Assembly: GCA_947561395.2 (NCBI GenBank)
Contig: OX387192.1
Location: forward strand, 12,064,221-12,128,220
Origin: Buxus sempervirens
Taxonomy: Eukaryota; Streptophyta; Magnoliopsida; Buxales; Buxaceae
Reading direction: 5' to 3'
DNA length: 64,000 bases
A model generated the notes under the pieces. The model searched no databases. It had not been told where the DNA came from and saw nothing but the letters and a program-made list of their open reading frames with translations. Position numbers and translations under genes: made by a program. Of the stretch, positions 1 through 12,132 are shown in pieces. How positions within the stretch are numbered: the stretch's first letter is position 1; each line of letters starts with the position of its first letter.

Positions 1-1109
1 GCTCCTTGGATATGAGTTAGTAGGATTATTTTATTTATTTAATACTTTATTGGGAATTGTGCGACTCATTTATGGTATTAAAATATTGCAGATAAACAGT
101 AGACCATGTCCCTGTAGTTTCAGAATTTTCAGAAGTACAGAAAACCTTGATTTGGTAAAGTTTGTTTATGAAAAGATATGATTCGTACAGCATAGTATAA
201 GGGAATTGCATAAATGGTCCATAGTGAAGTCCTTAGTGGATTCTACTTGTCAAGTAATAAAAAGTGATTAGGCATTCTATGTATATATATGGGGCATGGA
301 ATCATTGTGAACTAGTGCATGTGTTTGAGTGGTGCAATGCATGGAAATTATTTGTGTGAAGTACAAAATCAAAGTGATATAATGGAGGATAGGTGGTAGA
401 CTAGGATTGGTGGTCTAACATGTTTTTATAAAGGTGAGATGCATGGAGACCAAGTCTTTATGCCACTTATGTTGCAGGCCCCTTTAATCGAACACATGGC
501 TTGGGGTTGCTTGGTGTGTTGACACCTCATCTATGAGGTATCCAACAACCTTTGACAAGTGGCTTGCATGCTTAAGCTTATTTAAGAGATATTTGACAAG
601 TGACTTTCATGCCATTAGACTTAAGTTTGTTTGGGAGATAATTAAGTTGTATTAATTAAACTAATCAATAGTTAAATTAAATGACTTGATTAGACTTAGT
701 GTTAAATTAGTGACATATTAATCTTACTAATACATTTACTTATCACTTACTAATACCTAGTATATAAAGCCTTGTATTTGCAAAAGAGGGGGGTTTTAGA
801 GATTTGGAAGAGTGGGTTTTGCTGGAGAAATTTGGGGGTTTCTTCCTCTTGGAGAAATCTGAAGCTATTTTGGAACTCCACATTCAAATTGAAAGGAGCT
901 GAAATTAATAAAGTGGTTGCAGCAATTTAGAGGTTGAACTTGGTGGTTTGGAGTAGACTTTTGAAGTCAAGTTTGCAATTCAAAGGTAAGTAATACCCTA
1001 GGACCTAAGAAAATGATTTCAAATGATATTCAACTGAATTTAAATTCATGAACATGTCTTCAAGGATTAAATTTTGCTGCTGTATCAAGTTGTAATTTGA
1101 AACTAGAAG

Positions 1110-1838
1110 TTCTCAGATTTGTAGCTCTTCTATTGCACAGTTTTAGAGTTTTACCCATAACTTTCTCATACGAGGTCGAAATGAGACATTCTTAGATGAT
1201 TTAGAAAGCTGATTCAAAGCTTTAAAAACTTGTATTTCATCATAATTTCCTAAATCTGTCGTTTAGGGGTCCAAATTTTCTTGCCTTTATAGCTAACAGT
1301 TTTAACACATGATAACTCAAAGTTGCTATATTTGGAGCATCTCTCTCATACGGTAACGAAATTTAGTCATTCTTGTTTCTGTGGTTTCTTTTGGATGTCT
1401 ATTATGTGCATACCAAATTTCATAATTTTATCATGAGATTTAATAGCTCGTTTATATCCAAGAGTCATAACTGTACAGATATCCCTTTCAAGCATTTAAG
1501 TTACTGTATTTTGACTATATCTTCCTCATACAGTAATTAAATTCAATCATTCTTGTTTCTGAGTATTTCTTAATCGGTTTAGTACTTGTAAAATAAATTT
1601 CATAATGTTATCATTAGAATTGATTGGTCAAATATGTAGGTTAATCAAAGACTGAACAGTTTATTTTCCACGTAGTATAGCTGCTGTGTTTTTGTCATTT
1701 TTCTCTCAAATGTTAACCAAATTTAGTGATTCTTGTTTCTGAGTCATTATTAGGATGTTGTTTATGTGCATACCAAATTTCATGATATTCCAGCACCATA
1801 TGATAGGTCAAATGCTTAAGCAAATCAGGTATATGCAG
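1110..1838 (+). repeat. Four degenerate tandem repeats, period 180 bp
   Basis: The phrase YCTCATACRGTAA followed by ATTCTTGTTTCTG recurs at 1164, 1344, 1524 and 1704, exactly 180 bp apart. Each unit also carries a CAAATTTCATAAT-like segment further on. Units are diverged by tens of percent, so the array is old. It lies inside the long LTR, just downstream of its leader. Confidence 0.75.
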
Positions 1839-2175
1839 TGTTTACAGTTTTGGCCGAAATTTCGTTTTTTTCCAATTAGTGATGCGTTTCCTAGGTGGAA
1901 AATTGCTTATTTGTATTTTAAACGATTTTTTGCGGTGTGCCAGCGAAACGGGGGCAGCGTGCCGAGCAAAACGGGGGGAAACAGGGAAGGAAACAGAAAA
2001 TTTTTGAAATCTTCATTGGAAAAACAGGCAGCGTGCCAGCGAAATTTCCCCAAAATAAAAAATAAAAAAATCCCATGTTTTGTCTAATTTTATTTTTCCA
2101 ACGGCGTGCTAGCGAAATTTCGTTTTAGACTTTAGGGCAATGGACGCCCATCGGCACCAAAACGATAAACCCTGG
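1839..2175. mobile_element. 337-bp Mutator-like MITE with 10-bp target duplication
   Basis: The insert is flanked by perfect GTATATGCAG copies (1829-1838 and 2176-2185). Its ends, TGTTTACAGTTTTGG and the complement of CCAAAACGATAAACC, form an imperfect 15-bp terminal inverted repeat. A 9-10 bp duplication fits the Mutator superfamily. The interior repeats GCGTGCC(A/G)GCGAAA and the palindrome CGAAATTTCG and has no coding capacity. Relatives lie at 18324-18701 and probably 21745-22280, 20455-20515 and 44570-44800. Confidence 0.75.
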
Positions 2176-3127
2176 GTATATGCAGTAGGTTACAGTACAT
2201 ACAAAATTGTGTTAAATTTCAATGTTATATTTATGCAAGGATTTACAATACAAAAAAATTTCATAAACGTATTTTTAGTTCATTCAAAATGCATATATTT
2301 GAGTGAGTGAACTTGTATTTCATCATAGAAAATTTGAATAGCAGTGTATGCTATATTGGTTGAGTATAACCACTGTTTATAAGAGATAATCTCTTTAAAT
2401 GACACAACTTAATTTATGGATCCATAGTTTAAGCATATTGTTTCGTCAGGAAATTTGCAGTTGTGAATCATGCCCAACAATAAGGGGAATCAGCGTTTGG
2501 ATGCCTAACACTATGTGGAATTGGCGTTAGAGGTTGACATGGGTATTATATATTCAAATCATCTGTAACACATAAATAATCTGATATGAATGAGACTAAT
2601 TGGTTTATTGCTTTTGGTTGTGGAATTCAAAAATATATGCATAAATTGTTTTCTATGCATGTGTTACTTACTGAGACCTTGTCTCATAATCGTGTTTTAT
2701 CGGTTTTGTTTTCAGAAACTTCTGGTGTAAGGGGTAGATCTAGGGAGAAGCTTAAGGGTGCAGCTATTGAGTATAGAGAGGAGGACTTCTACCATCCCAT
2801 GTAGGGTTCTCATTATATTATGACTAGATTTGTGTATTTTGGATTATGGTATATCTTTTTCTTTAGAGAGAGAGAGATGTAGTAAACCTTCTCTTTTTGT
2901 ATCAAACTTGTTTATGTTTATATAAGTGAAGTAGTTGGTTTCACACACCTACGCTTATTATGGTGTGTGTTTATTTTGCACTCTGATAGGAAAAGCTTTA
3001 AATTCCTTAGTGTTGTTTGTGCTTTTTGGGCCCATGCCTAGCACTTCGAAACCAGTCTATATCTTTAATGAACAAACACAGGACCAGGGCGCTACACAAT
3101 ATATGCATCTTGTCTCATATCTTATTT

Positions 3128-4735
3128 TTCAACCATGAAACATGGATCATCAAACAAATTTTTGTACCCCTGTGTAGCTTCAATGCATTGGCTGCTTTTC
3201 AAAATTTTTGAAGCATTTGAAATGAATTGAAGCACTTAGGAGATAAGTGTTGCTGATTCTTGGCAAGACAATTAAAGAATGGGTACACAAAAATCTATCG
3301 GATACCTAACCTTTAACGTCTTCTTAAGAGTTTTGATGGCTGACCAGTCAGCCATATAACTAAAGATGTCAATATCTGCACTCATATCTTCCTTTTCAAA
3401 CATGAGACATGGATCATCGAATAGATTTTTGTATCCTTGGGTCGCTTCAATGGATAGGCTACTTTTCCAGATTTTTGAAGCATTTAAAATGGACTGAAGT
3501 ACTTTGGAAATAACTGTTACTGATTCTTGGTGAGACAATTGAAGAAATAGTATGCAAAAATCTTACTGATACCGAACCTTTAAGTCTTCTTAAAAATTTA
3601 AGTGGCTGATTGGTCAGCCATATAACTTCCTATAGTTATTCCCACGTTAATAGCTCCCCCAAAAATAACTCTATACTTAATATGAGTCATATGACATGAT
3701 CAAAAGTAAAGGAAACATCAACATTGCATATGCAAGAGGTGCATGGCAAAAACCATGTTCCCTTCACCTTATCAAAAACTATGTCCTCAAAAGTTAGATC
3801 AAGATGTTAACTTTTAAGTTTTTAATAAAATTCTCACATACCTCAGATGAAGGAACCTGATATGGAATGCTTGTTACATGGCTACAGTTCAGCAATCCTT
3901 AAGTAGATGGGGGTGGAGAAAAAATAAGGGCAGGAGGAACCTGATATGGAATGCTTGTCCAGCGGCAATATTGTGGGTGATATGGGGGGAGAGGAACTGT
4001 AGGATTTTTAGGGGTGAATAGAAATCTGCAGAATATTTGTCCAAGGCAGTCTTGTGCTTAGTATTTAGCTGGACTTCAATTATGCCTAGTGTCTCAGATG
4101 TATCTCTCAAGGAGTTCTTAAAATGTGACTCATTTCTATCTCTTTGAGCTCTAAGAAGATATGTACTCGAGGAGTAGTACCTAGTTTCTCTTTCTTCTAG
4201 GATCACGTGTCCTGAGAAGATATCTGGGAGGTTACACAATTCGTGTTCATCTCCTTTATGTACCATCTTTATCTTAATAAACTTTTTTCTAACTATCAAA
4301 AAAATAATAATATTCTCACTTCCCATCCTTAGATTTCAACCCTTACAATTATATCAAGACATATATGGTATATTTCTCTTTTAATGATCCCATGATCCGG
4401 AATTCTTCGTGATATATGCTTCAAGGCTTCTTCTTCTTTTTATCTGCAGCAGGCAAAGATGCCTATATTTGCATGTTTCTCTTATCTTATTTTCGGAAAA
4501 ATAAAGCGTCAAACACTGGACTGATTTTGTATCCTTGGCCCGTTTCAATTGGTATGTTGCATTTCCAAATTTTTGAAACACTTCAAATAGAACCTAATAC
4601 CTTGGAAAAAACTTTAGATTTTTACTTATTTTTCGTTGATCAGTGGTAATAAGTTTGTAGACAGAGGATACAAAAATCCATCCTCTGCTTAACCTTCAAG
4701 TCTTATTAAAAACTTATATGACTCATCGGCACTAC
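3128..4735 (-). pseudogene. Degenerate tandem copies of an exon-like segment
   Basis: Minus-strand translations of about 3128-3350 and 3400-3625 are clearly homologous. Both contain forms of SHQESVTVISKVLQ and IEATQGYKNLFDDPC, about 270 bp apart. A third, frameshifted copy lies at about 4480-4735. The middle copy is the cleanest (88 codons open, 3272-3538). The first contains stops. I do not recognise the protein. The stretch may be duplicated host-gene exons or the tail of an old element. The 3640-4480 interval between copies holds no convincing gene. Its 4255-4310 part (AATAAACTTTTTTCTAACTATC then A-rich) resembles a transcript 3' end. Confidence 0.4.
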
Positions 4736-5049
4736 ACTTAATTGAAGCTTAGGATCCTCTCCATGCTTAACTTTCAAATCTTCAATCCACACAGCTAATG
4801 GGTTCAAGATTGCCATTATTTCATTCGCATCTCTCCATTGTGATTATTTCAGCCATAGTTTTAAGTTTACCACTATGCCATTCCATCATAAATGATCATA
4901 CCTAAGTGATTTGGATACCCGGTGTTGATGCAAAAGGTTCACTAACTGCCGCTTCAGAAGGAACTTGAGTTCCAGATAATCCACGTTAATCAAAACTGAA
5001 ACCAATAGTTGCACTAATAAGTGGACAAATAAAGAGACTTCTCATTTAG

Positions 5050-5170
5050 GGCTCAACTTAAGAAAGAAATGGATCTTCTATTTTGTGCTAGAATCAAACT
5101 AGTATAAGATGAATTGGCTATTCATAAACTTTTTATCAAAATCCAATAAGGAGAGGATGAATTTCTAGAA
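5050..5170 (-). pseudogene. Ty3/gypsy pol scrap left of the LINE pair
   Basis: Minus-strand reading gives FILSLLDFD and nearby AKGSIVF-like noise. The DNA of 5055-5165 (TCTTCTATTTTGTGCTAGAATC and AAAATCCAATAAGGAGAGGATGAATT) recurs at 16245-16302 on the other side of the two LINEs, where it joins a better preserved RT/RNase H connection fragment. The copy at 5.1 kb has about 38 extra bases between the two blocks. The interval 4735-5050 holds nothing I can assign. Confidence 0.5.
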
Positions 5171-5410
5171 GCTCCAAAGAGACCTCTCATGTCTCATCAT
5201 TGTTTGGGATTTGGATGTTGTTTTTTTTTTATGAATAATGTAGATGTGCGTGTGTGTATAGATATGTGTATGAAAAGTGAATAGTAACAAGTATATAATC
5301 AGAAGCACCAAAAGGTCTCTACAAAAACCTCACAATCCCCATGAGCCCCAAAAACACAAAAAGCAACAACAAAAGACTATGAAACTCCACAGTACAACGG
5401 ACATCCACAA

Positions 5411-5441
<31 letters not shown>

Positions 5442-5741
5442 GTCCCTCTTCCAAAGAGACATTAATCCAAAGCTGAACAAGCCATTCAGCTATCATAAAC
5501 ATACCTCACTTCCAATCTCCTAAATCATGTGAGGGGCCTCTCCTCGCATCATGCCAACCTCAAAAATATACAAGAAACACCACTTTTTCCATTCCTTCAC
5601 AATTTTTGTAGGCCATAACCCCCGGAATTTAGGAAGAACCGAAGCTCATGATGCTACAGCAATCACTATGGAATCAAACACTTCGTCAACCGATAACCGT
5701 GTGTCCTTGAAAATCCTATTGTTTCGTTCCAACCATATGAA

Positions 5742-7070
5742 CTAAACGACTACATGGAATAACATATCATACAGCAATTTGCCCTTCTTCCCCAAGCCCT
5801 TAACTCGCCACTGATTGAACCAAGCCTTAAAAGTATCTAATATCACCCAAGAGACCCCTACCATTTCAAGCAACCGCGTCCAAATAATAGTGGCAAAACG
5901 ACAATGGACAAAAAGATGATCTATGCTCTTTCCAGACTCCATACACATAACGCAAACATGTGGGGACAAGGTATTCCTTTTCCATCTCCTTTGGATTAGA
6001 TCAGCCATATTTATCCTGTATAATATGACAGTCTATAAGAAGGCCTTAATCTTAAGAGGGATCTTAGGCTTCCAAAGCTGAAAAGACGAAAAGAATGCCG
6101 AAGGAAATGAGGAAACCTGTAGCACGGAGTTGAAAAAGGATTTGCAGGAAAACATTCTATTTGATGAAAGGGACCAAGATACCTTATCAAAACCAAAGGG
6201 ATCAAGAATCACATCCTTTAGGCTGTCAATGAGCGAAGATATCTCTTCCAATTTAGAAGGACGAAGATTCCTCCGAAAGGGAAGATTCCAAGAATAGCCA
6301 GAAGGAGACCAGTGTAGAGTATCAGCCACAGAAGCAAAAGGAAGGAGAACAAGGGAGAATAATCGAGGAAATTGGATGGATAATGGCTGATTGCCCCACC
6401 ATAAATCATGCCAAAATCGAGTCCATGAGCCAGATTCAATACTCATCCTAATATCAGGATAAAACAAATGTGCGATTTTCATAATGGCCTTCCACGGGCA
6501 GTTTCCTGGAGGTCATGCCTTCAAGTTAATGGACCATCCATTATCATCACATCCATATTTACTTGTAATCACTTGGTGCCACAAGCTTTCCTTTTCTGTG
6601 CTGAAACGCCACAACCATTTTGCTAGAAGAGAGGAATTTCGATAGTCTATCATACCCACCCCAATACCACATTTTTCCTTTGCCAAACACACCTTATCCC
6701 ACCTTACTAAGTGAATCTTCTTTTTTCCCCCACCCTCCCAAAGAAAGCCCCTTTGGGCTTTCTCAATGATGGCCACAACTCTTCTAGGCATCCTAAACAA
6801 GGACATAAAATAAACCGGAAGATTAGCAAGCACAGCCTTGATAAGGATTATCTTTCCCCCCAAAGACAAATAATTCCTCTTCCAAAGCACCAACCTCTTC
6901 TCCACTCTCTCAATGACTGGCTCCCAAAAATTGACATTACAAGGGGATGCCCCAAGAAGGAGACCTAGATACGACATTGGCCACCGACCCACCTGACACC
7001 CTAAGATCCGACTAAGAGATAAAGACTCATCCTCCGCTAAGTTCAACCTACAATGGAGCTCTTCTCCCAA
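5742..7070 (-). pseudogene. LINE 1: RT C-terminal region and CCHC domain
   Basis: Frames 7070-6513, 6482-6033 and 6008-5742 read in series. YLGLLLGASP and WKRNYLSLGGKIILIKAVL are typical of the post-RT region of plant L1 elements. WSLSSNRMFSCKSFF and WKPKIPLKIKAFL introduce the zf-RVT segment, and CVMCMESGKSIDHLFVHC gives the CX2CX7HX4C cysteine-histidine pattern. Stops at about 6510 and 6031 separate the pieces. Downstream (5500-5740) the last LINE residues fade into the 3' UTR. Confidence 0.85.
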
Positions 7071-8340
7071 TTAACTTTCAGACCTGAAATCATATGGAAA
7101 GTATGCAATATGCTCTTCAACCAGATCATTTGGTCCTTAAAGGCTTCCAAGAAAACCAAGGTATTATCCGCAAACTGGAGGAGGGATATTGTTACCTCAT
7201 CTCTTCCGACTTTAAAGCCTTTGATCAAACCCCGTCTTATACCAATCATGAAGAAGGTATACAAAACCTCAGCTACCAAAGTGAATAAAAAGGGGGACAA
7301 TGGATCCCCCTGCAGAATACCCCTAGAAGAATGAAAAAACCCTTTCACCCCTCCATTTACCAAGATAGAGAAATGGACATTCTTTAAGCACCCATGAATC
7401 CACTTTCTCCACCTTCACCAAAGCCTTTCCATTTCAAAACTGAGTCTATGAATGCCCACTCCACTTTGTCATACGCCTTTTCAATGTCCAATTTACACAC
7501 TACTCCAGGCTCCCTAGAAATCTTCCAACTTTCCACACATTCATTTGCAATTAAAGCAGAATCCATGATTTGGCGACCCTCCACAAAGGCACTTTGATTT
7601 AATGAAATGATCTCTAACAACACCTTCTTCAACCCAACCGACAAAACCTTTGCTATGATCTTATAAACACTAGTGGTCAAACTTATAGGCCTGAAATCCT
7701 TGACCCCAATTGCCCCAACTTTCTTAGGAATTAGAACAAGGAATGTCGCATTTGTGGCCTTATGAATAATGTCATTCATGAAGAATTCTTGAAACACCTT
7801 AAACAAATCATCCTTGACAATCTCCCAATTATATTTGAAAAATTCAATTGTAAATCCATCGGGCCCAAGAGCCTTATCCCCTTCCATCTCCCACAATGAT
7901 TCCTCGATTTCCTCCAACACAAACTCTCTTTCAATCCACTCTTTCATCTCCTCACCCACCTTTGATTGATCACTCTCCTTTAATTTGAAACCAAATTCTT
8001 GCTCCGACTTATAAAGCTTAGCATAATAATGACAAAGAGCCTGACCAATGTCCTCACTATCCTCAATACTTCTTCCATCCACCTCCAATCTCAAGATTGT
8101 ATTTTTTATTCTTCTCCCATTTGTTATTCTATGGAAAAAAGCTGCATTCCCATCTCCCTCCTTTAACCATCTTATTCTTGACTTCTGTCTCCAATGAATT
8201 TCCTCATATTTCAAAATCCTTTCCAAAGACGCTTTGATCTCCAATCTTCTTCCCCTATCTTGGGGCCACCAATCCCCAGTTCCTTCCTTAAGATCCAACT
8301 CGGCTATTTCATCCAAAGCCGTCTTTTTCTGAATCTCCAC
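7043..8340 (-). pseudogene. LINE 1: reverse transcriptase domain
   Basis: Two overlapping frames (8340-7384 and 7363-7043) carry the non-LTR RT blocks in order. These are GDGNAAFFHRI, KALGPDGFTIEFFK, FLVLIPKK, DFRPISLTTSVYKIIAKVL, NQSAFVEGRQI, KLDIEKAYDKVEW, GILQGDPLSPFLFTLVAEVL and LLQFADNT. The catalytic FADD motif reads FADN, so the second aspartate is lost in addition to the frameshift at about 7384. That makes the enzyme dead on two counts. Confidence 0.92.
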
Positions 8341-8368
8341 CCTTCCAAAAGTTTCCTTATTCCACCCC

Positions 8369-9235
8369 TTAATTTGATTCTTGACCTCTTAAAGACAACC
8401 CATAACCTAAAGCCAGCCATCCTAGAGAAGCATTCCTTCCTTCTGCCCACCACCCCAACATAAGATTCTGAAAAGACTGATGGGAGAGCCATATATTTTC
8501 AAAATGAAATGGAGAAGGACCAGCTAGTAAGGGCTCATTAGACAAGAATACAGGAGAATGATCAAAGACTGGTTTGGAGAGAACCAATTGGGCAATTGGC
8601 ATAATGTGATTATCCCAAGAGGCCGACGCTAAACACCTATCCAACCTAGAGCAAATCGGAGGAATTTGGAGATTAGACCACGTGAACTACCCACCCTACA
8701 ATGGATAATCAATGAACTCACTCTGCTGAATCCAATTCGAGAAATCCCTCATACTTCTATTGACTCGATTCCTACCATTATTTGACTCATGAGAAAATCT
8801 ATACACGTTGAAATCCCCCACAACGAGCCAAGGATTGGCATCCCTAGGGTTCCGATTGTCCAACTCCTCCCAAAAAAACTCCCTTCCCCTAGCCCGACAT
8901 GGACCATAAACCGCAGTTAATGTCCACTTGAAGTTGTCACACAGCAACTCAAACCCTATAGTGACAGAGAAAGTGCCCAAGCAACTATCAAGCTTAGTAA
9001 AGCACAAAGAATCCCACAAGACTACAATCCCGCCAGATCTACCCGAAGAAGGCAGAAATGCCCACTCTACTCCCCCTAAACTCCACAACCCTCTAACCAC
9101 TCTCTAATCAACCTCTTCTAACTTAGATTCAACGATAACAACAACATCTGGTTTCCTAATATTACACATCTCCCTTACTGCCCGAATCTTGTCACTTCCC
9201 CCCAGACCTCTAACATTCCAACATAATAACTTCAT
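8369..9235 (-). pseudogene. LINE 1: apurinic-type endonuclease domain
   Basis: The frame opens at 9235 with MKLLCWNVRGLGG, the canonical start of plant LINE ORF2. Then come VVVIVESKLE, the TAVYGP strand and VVGDFNV with the catalytic DFN. After these come FTWSN, SRLDRCL and a FDHSPVFL-type SDH region, here changed to FDHSP. An in-frame TAG at about 9107 breaks the N-terminus and another stop near 8694 splits the domain. The element-encoded nuclease would nick the target site for target-primed reverse transcription. This copy cannot make it. Confidence 0.85.
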
Positions 9236-9629
9236 GGGTCACCAAACAAGCCCCTATCCCTAGACTTTCCTTTAAAGTCTTCCACCGCCGAAGTAATGGG
9301 CACTGGTGCCCCACTTGGAGAGACAGCCTCCTCAAGAACCATCTCTGAGAAAGATGTCACCCTATTCCACATAATCTCTGACTCCGTCCCCACGCATCCA
9401 TCCCTCCTCCTAACATCTTGATCCCCCCCCCCCCCCCCCCCCAATATTCTGGGCCTTAACAGCCCCTAAACTCCCCTCTTCAATACCCAATAGTTGTGGC
9501 ATTTCATCACTTACAATCAAATTACTGTGGCACTTGGTGAAAACAGCATTTGGAAAGGAAGATAATACATGTTCATTCCCAGAAGAACACCCGCCAGAAT
9601 CCTTACCTGCTAAAGAAACATTATGAAAG

Positions 9630-10211
9630 CTAGACGAAACACAAAGAGAGCGGCACATACCGAGAAGGAGCAATAGGAGAAACAATAAGGGGGTCCAAAG
9701 ATAGGGGAATGATTGGAACACCTCTTAAGACCTCCGCCTCTGCCCAGGACTTCCTTCGGTTGATCACTTCCAAAGGTGAAGCAAGAGCCTTCCCATGCAT
9801 CTTCGACCTTCGAGAGTAGACTTTCTGGAGAGAGAAAAGTGTATTATCGTCGCCCATCTCTTCCTGTCGCCCCTCACCAGAACCATGACAACCAGAATCC
9901 TGCCCTTTACAGGTCACCACGTCCCTAGAACAAGCTTTACTTGCTGTTGTTTTTTTTGGAGAAAGATCGATAGAAGAAGGTAGGGTCACTGCTTGCATTA
10001 CCCAACTATCACCATGCCGTGGAGCTGTAGAATACATATATTTCACCATGATCTCCCCCACCCATTGCTCAATCTGCGCCTTCCATCTCTCTTGAGCTAA
10101 TTCGACGTCGCACTGACTGGGACAAACCTTGCTTGCCTCTCGTACAGGTGAAGACACGGCCTCTTCCATTTCTATTTGCCTCAACCGAGCATTCTTACTT
10201 GCACAGTCCAT
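9630..10211 (-). pseudogene. LINE 1: linker upstream of endonuclease (open 193 codons)
   Basis: This 193-codon frame is low in hydrophobic content and has no domain I recognise. Position and strand place it between a lost ORF1 and the endonuclease start at 9235. A second frame (9721-9232) ending in a glycine run encoded by the poly-G tract probably continues it after a frameshift. It could be the C-terminal, zinc-knuckle-adjacent part of ORF1. I saw no CX2CX4HX4C knuckle. Confidence 0.4.
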
Positions 10212-10265
10212 AGCAAAATTGGACAGTTTTCATTATCCATTCTCTTTAGGTGTGTTGAGTCTAGG

Positions 10266-10916
10266 TTCGAGTGGTTGCTTTCACGTGTGTATGGCCCTCC
10301 AAGGGCTCTCAATCGAGGCAATTTCTAGAAGGAACTGGATATGGCGAGGAACCAGTGGAAGCTTCCTTGGTGTATCATGGGGGATTTTAATGTCATAAAG
10401 GAAGTAAAGGAGAAGAAAAGTTGTAATAGGGTCTCTAGAAGTATGAGAGAGTTTCTTGGCTTCACGAATAGACATGAGCTAGTAGACTTATATCTGTTGG
10501 GAGCCAAATATACTTGGTCTAACATGCAAGAAAGTTCAATTTTTAGTCGGTTGGATAGAGCTTTAGTTTCTATAGATTGGGAGGATCAGTTTTCACATGC
10601 CAAGTTGTCCACATTTTCAAGAACGGTTTCAGACCATATCCCTATAGTGCTGTCTACTTCTCCTTGTTCTTGGAACAGTAATCCCCTTTTTAGATTTGCA
10701 AATATGTGGTTGGAAGATAAGTCTTTTAAAGAGTTAGCTATGAAATGGTGGTCAGAGGCTTCCCGTAGTAGAGAGGGATGGGAAGGCTTCATATTTATGA
10801 GCAAACTCAAGTTCTTGAGACATGAAATAAAGGTATGGAATCGGGATGTCTTTGGTTGTGTCATTAAAAAGAAGAAAATGCTGATGGAATCGATTGATAA
10901 GATGGATAGAGAGTAG
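10266..10916 (+). pseudogene. LINE 2: C-terminal half of endonuclease
   Basis: In one frame I read SRFEWLLSRVYGPPRA, then a stop, then WKLPWCIMGDFNVIKEVKEK, SRSMREFLGF, LGAKYTWSN, SRLDRALVS and TVSDHIPIVL. GDFN and SDH are the endonuclease signature residues and both are present. The N-terminal metal-binding part is missing because of 5' truncation at the junction with LINE 1. A TAG ends the frame at 10914. The same frame resumes at 10929 with no shift, so that stop is a single nonsense change. Confidence 0.88.
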
Positions 10917-10928
10917 GAAGTTAGAGAT

Positions 10929-12132
10929 TTGAGGAGTGATGAGTTGAATTGTAGGAAGGATTTTAAAAGGAAGTTGGAGGAGACAATTAGATTAGAGGAA
11001 ATTAATTGGAGGCAAAAATCTCAAATCCAATGGCTTAAAAAGGGTGATGGGAATACTAAGATCTTTCATCGAATAGCGAATGGAAAAAGGAAGAAAAATG
11101 CATTAAGCCAAGTGAGGGTGGACGGAAGATTAGTGGAAAATCAAAATCAGATTGTAGAGGGGTTTAAGTCATTCTATTCAGCCTTGTTCTCCTATGATGA
11201 AATGTCACTTTTAATTTTGATCATTTGGAATGTCCTAAACTGAATGAGGAGAAAAGTTGTTGGATGGAAAGAGGTTTTGAAGTGGAGGAAGTAAAAAAGG
11301 CGGTATTCTTGTTAGGGAAAGATAAAGCACCTGGGTCAGATGGTTTTACCATAGCCTTCTTTCAGGAGTGTTGGGACGTCATAAGTGTGGATCTTGTAAA
11401 AGTTCTTGAGGAATTCCATGAATTTCGTATTATCAATAAGGTGACAAATGCTTCATTCCTATGCCTTATCCCTAAGTGCTAGGGTGCTGTTGATGTCAAG
11501 GATTTTCGTCCAATTAGTTTGACAACTAGCTTATACAAAATCATTGCAAATCTTTTGTCCTTGAGATTGAAAGAGGTGGTGGGCTTGCTCATTTCAGAAA
11601 ACCAAAGTGCATTTGCCAAGGGCAATTAAATTTTAAATAGCGTCCTAATGGCAAATGAGTGCATTGAGGAGTGTTTTAGGTCAGGCATTTCAGGTATATG
11701 TTGCAAATTAGATTTGGAGAAGGCCTATGACCGGGTAGAGTGGAGTTTTTTGGACACGGTGCTCAGATGGAAAGGGTTTGGAGATAGATGGTGCAAATGG
11801 ATAAGGGGGTGTCTTCAGAATGTATCCTTCTCCTTAATAATTAATGGGTCAGTGGAGGGTTTCTTTCTAGCATCTCGTGGACTAAGACAAGGGGATCCAT
11901 TATCCCCATTCTTATTTATCTTGGTTAGTGATGTCCTTAGTCTATTGTTCTCTTTGGGGGAAAGTGTTGGGCTTATTAGTGGTTTAAAAGTTGGAGGTTC
12001 AAAAGTACCTGTCTCCCATTTGCAATTCACATATGATACTATAGTGTTCTTAGAGCCCTCTCAAAAACAAGTGTTTTGGACTAAGTGCTTGTTACATTAT
12101 TTTGAGTTCCTATCTGGCCCTAAAGTGAATCT
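10929..12132 (+). pseudogene. LINE 2: reverse transcriptase, 5' part
   Basis: The RT blocks run KKGDGNTKIFHRIANG, DKAPGSDGFTIAFF, NASFLCLIPK, DFRPISLTTSLYKIIANLL, NQSAFAKGN, CKLDLEKAYDRVEWSFLD, GLRQGDPLSPFLFILVSDVL and LQFTYDTIVF. The catalytic FADD is replaced by FTYD, so it is inactive. There is a frameshift between 11225 and 11243, and in-frame stops follow at about 11480 and 11627. The frame runs directly into the LTR insertion point in the region VNL just after the palm domain. Confidence 0.9.

Larger units (their letters stand above)
1..3096 (+). mobile_element. Long LTR (solo or partial), left end outside window
   Basis: The right end reads ...GGGCGCTACA (to 3096), the terminal signature shared by the other LTRs here (12133-14540, 53491-56803). 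A TATA-like box (TATATAAAGC, about 762-771) is followed by a leader and a splice-donor-like GGTAAGTAAT near 984. A block containing TATGGATCCATAG (about 2415-2428) and a tail segment with CTTACTGAGACCTTGTCTC (about 2667-2685) recur in all family members. No internal coding region is visible. The left end and target duplication lie outside the window, so solo LTR versus one LTR of a full element is undecided. It is interrupted by the MITE at 1839-2175. Confidence 0.6.
5221..10225 (-). mobile_element. L1-type LINE, inactive, minus strand
   Basis: A T10 run at 5221-5230 is the complement of the poly(A) tail. Reading leftwards from about 10.2 kb the order is linker, apurinic-type endonuclease, reverse transcriptase, thumb/connection region and a C-terminal CCHC domain, the order of plant L1 elements. 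Stops occur at about 9107, 8694 and 6031, and the reading frame shifts several times. The upstream gag-like ORF1 is missing or cut off at the junction with the oppositely oriented LINE. A C28 run (5414-5441) lies in the 3' UTR and a C20 run (9423-9442) lies before the endonuclease. No clear target duplication was found. The right boundary is uncertain by tens of bases. Confidence 0.9.

Noticed and set aside
10211..10235. Twin-priming inversion of a single LINE as cause of the head-to-head pair
   Set aside because: Both halves carry their own RT, CCHC region and 3' end, and their proteins differ throughout.
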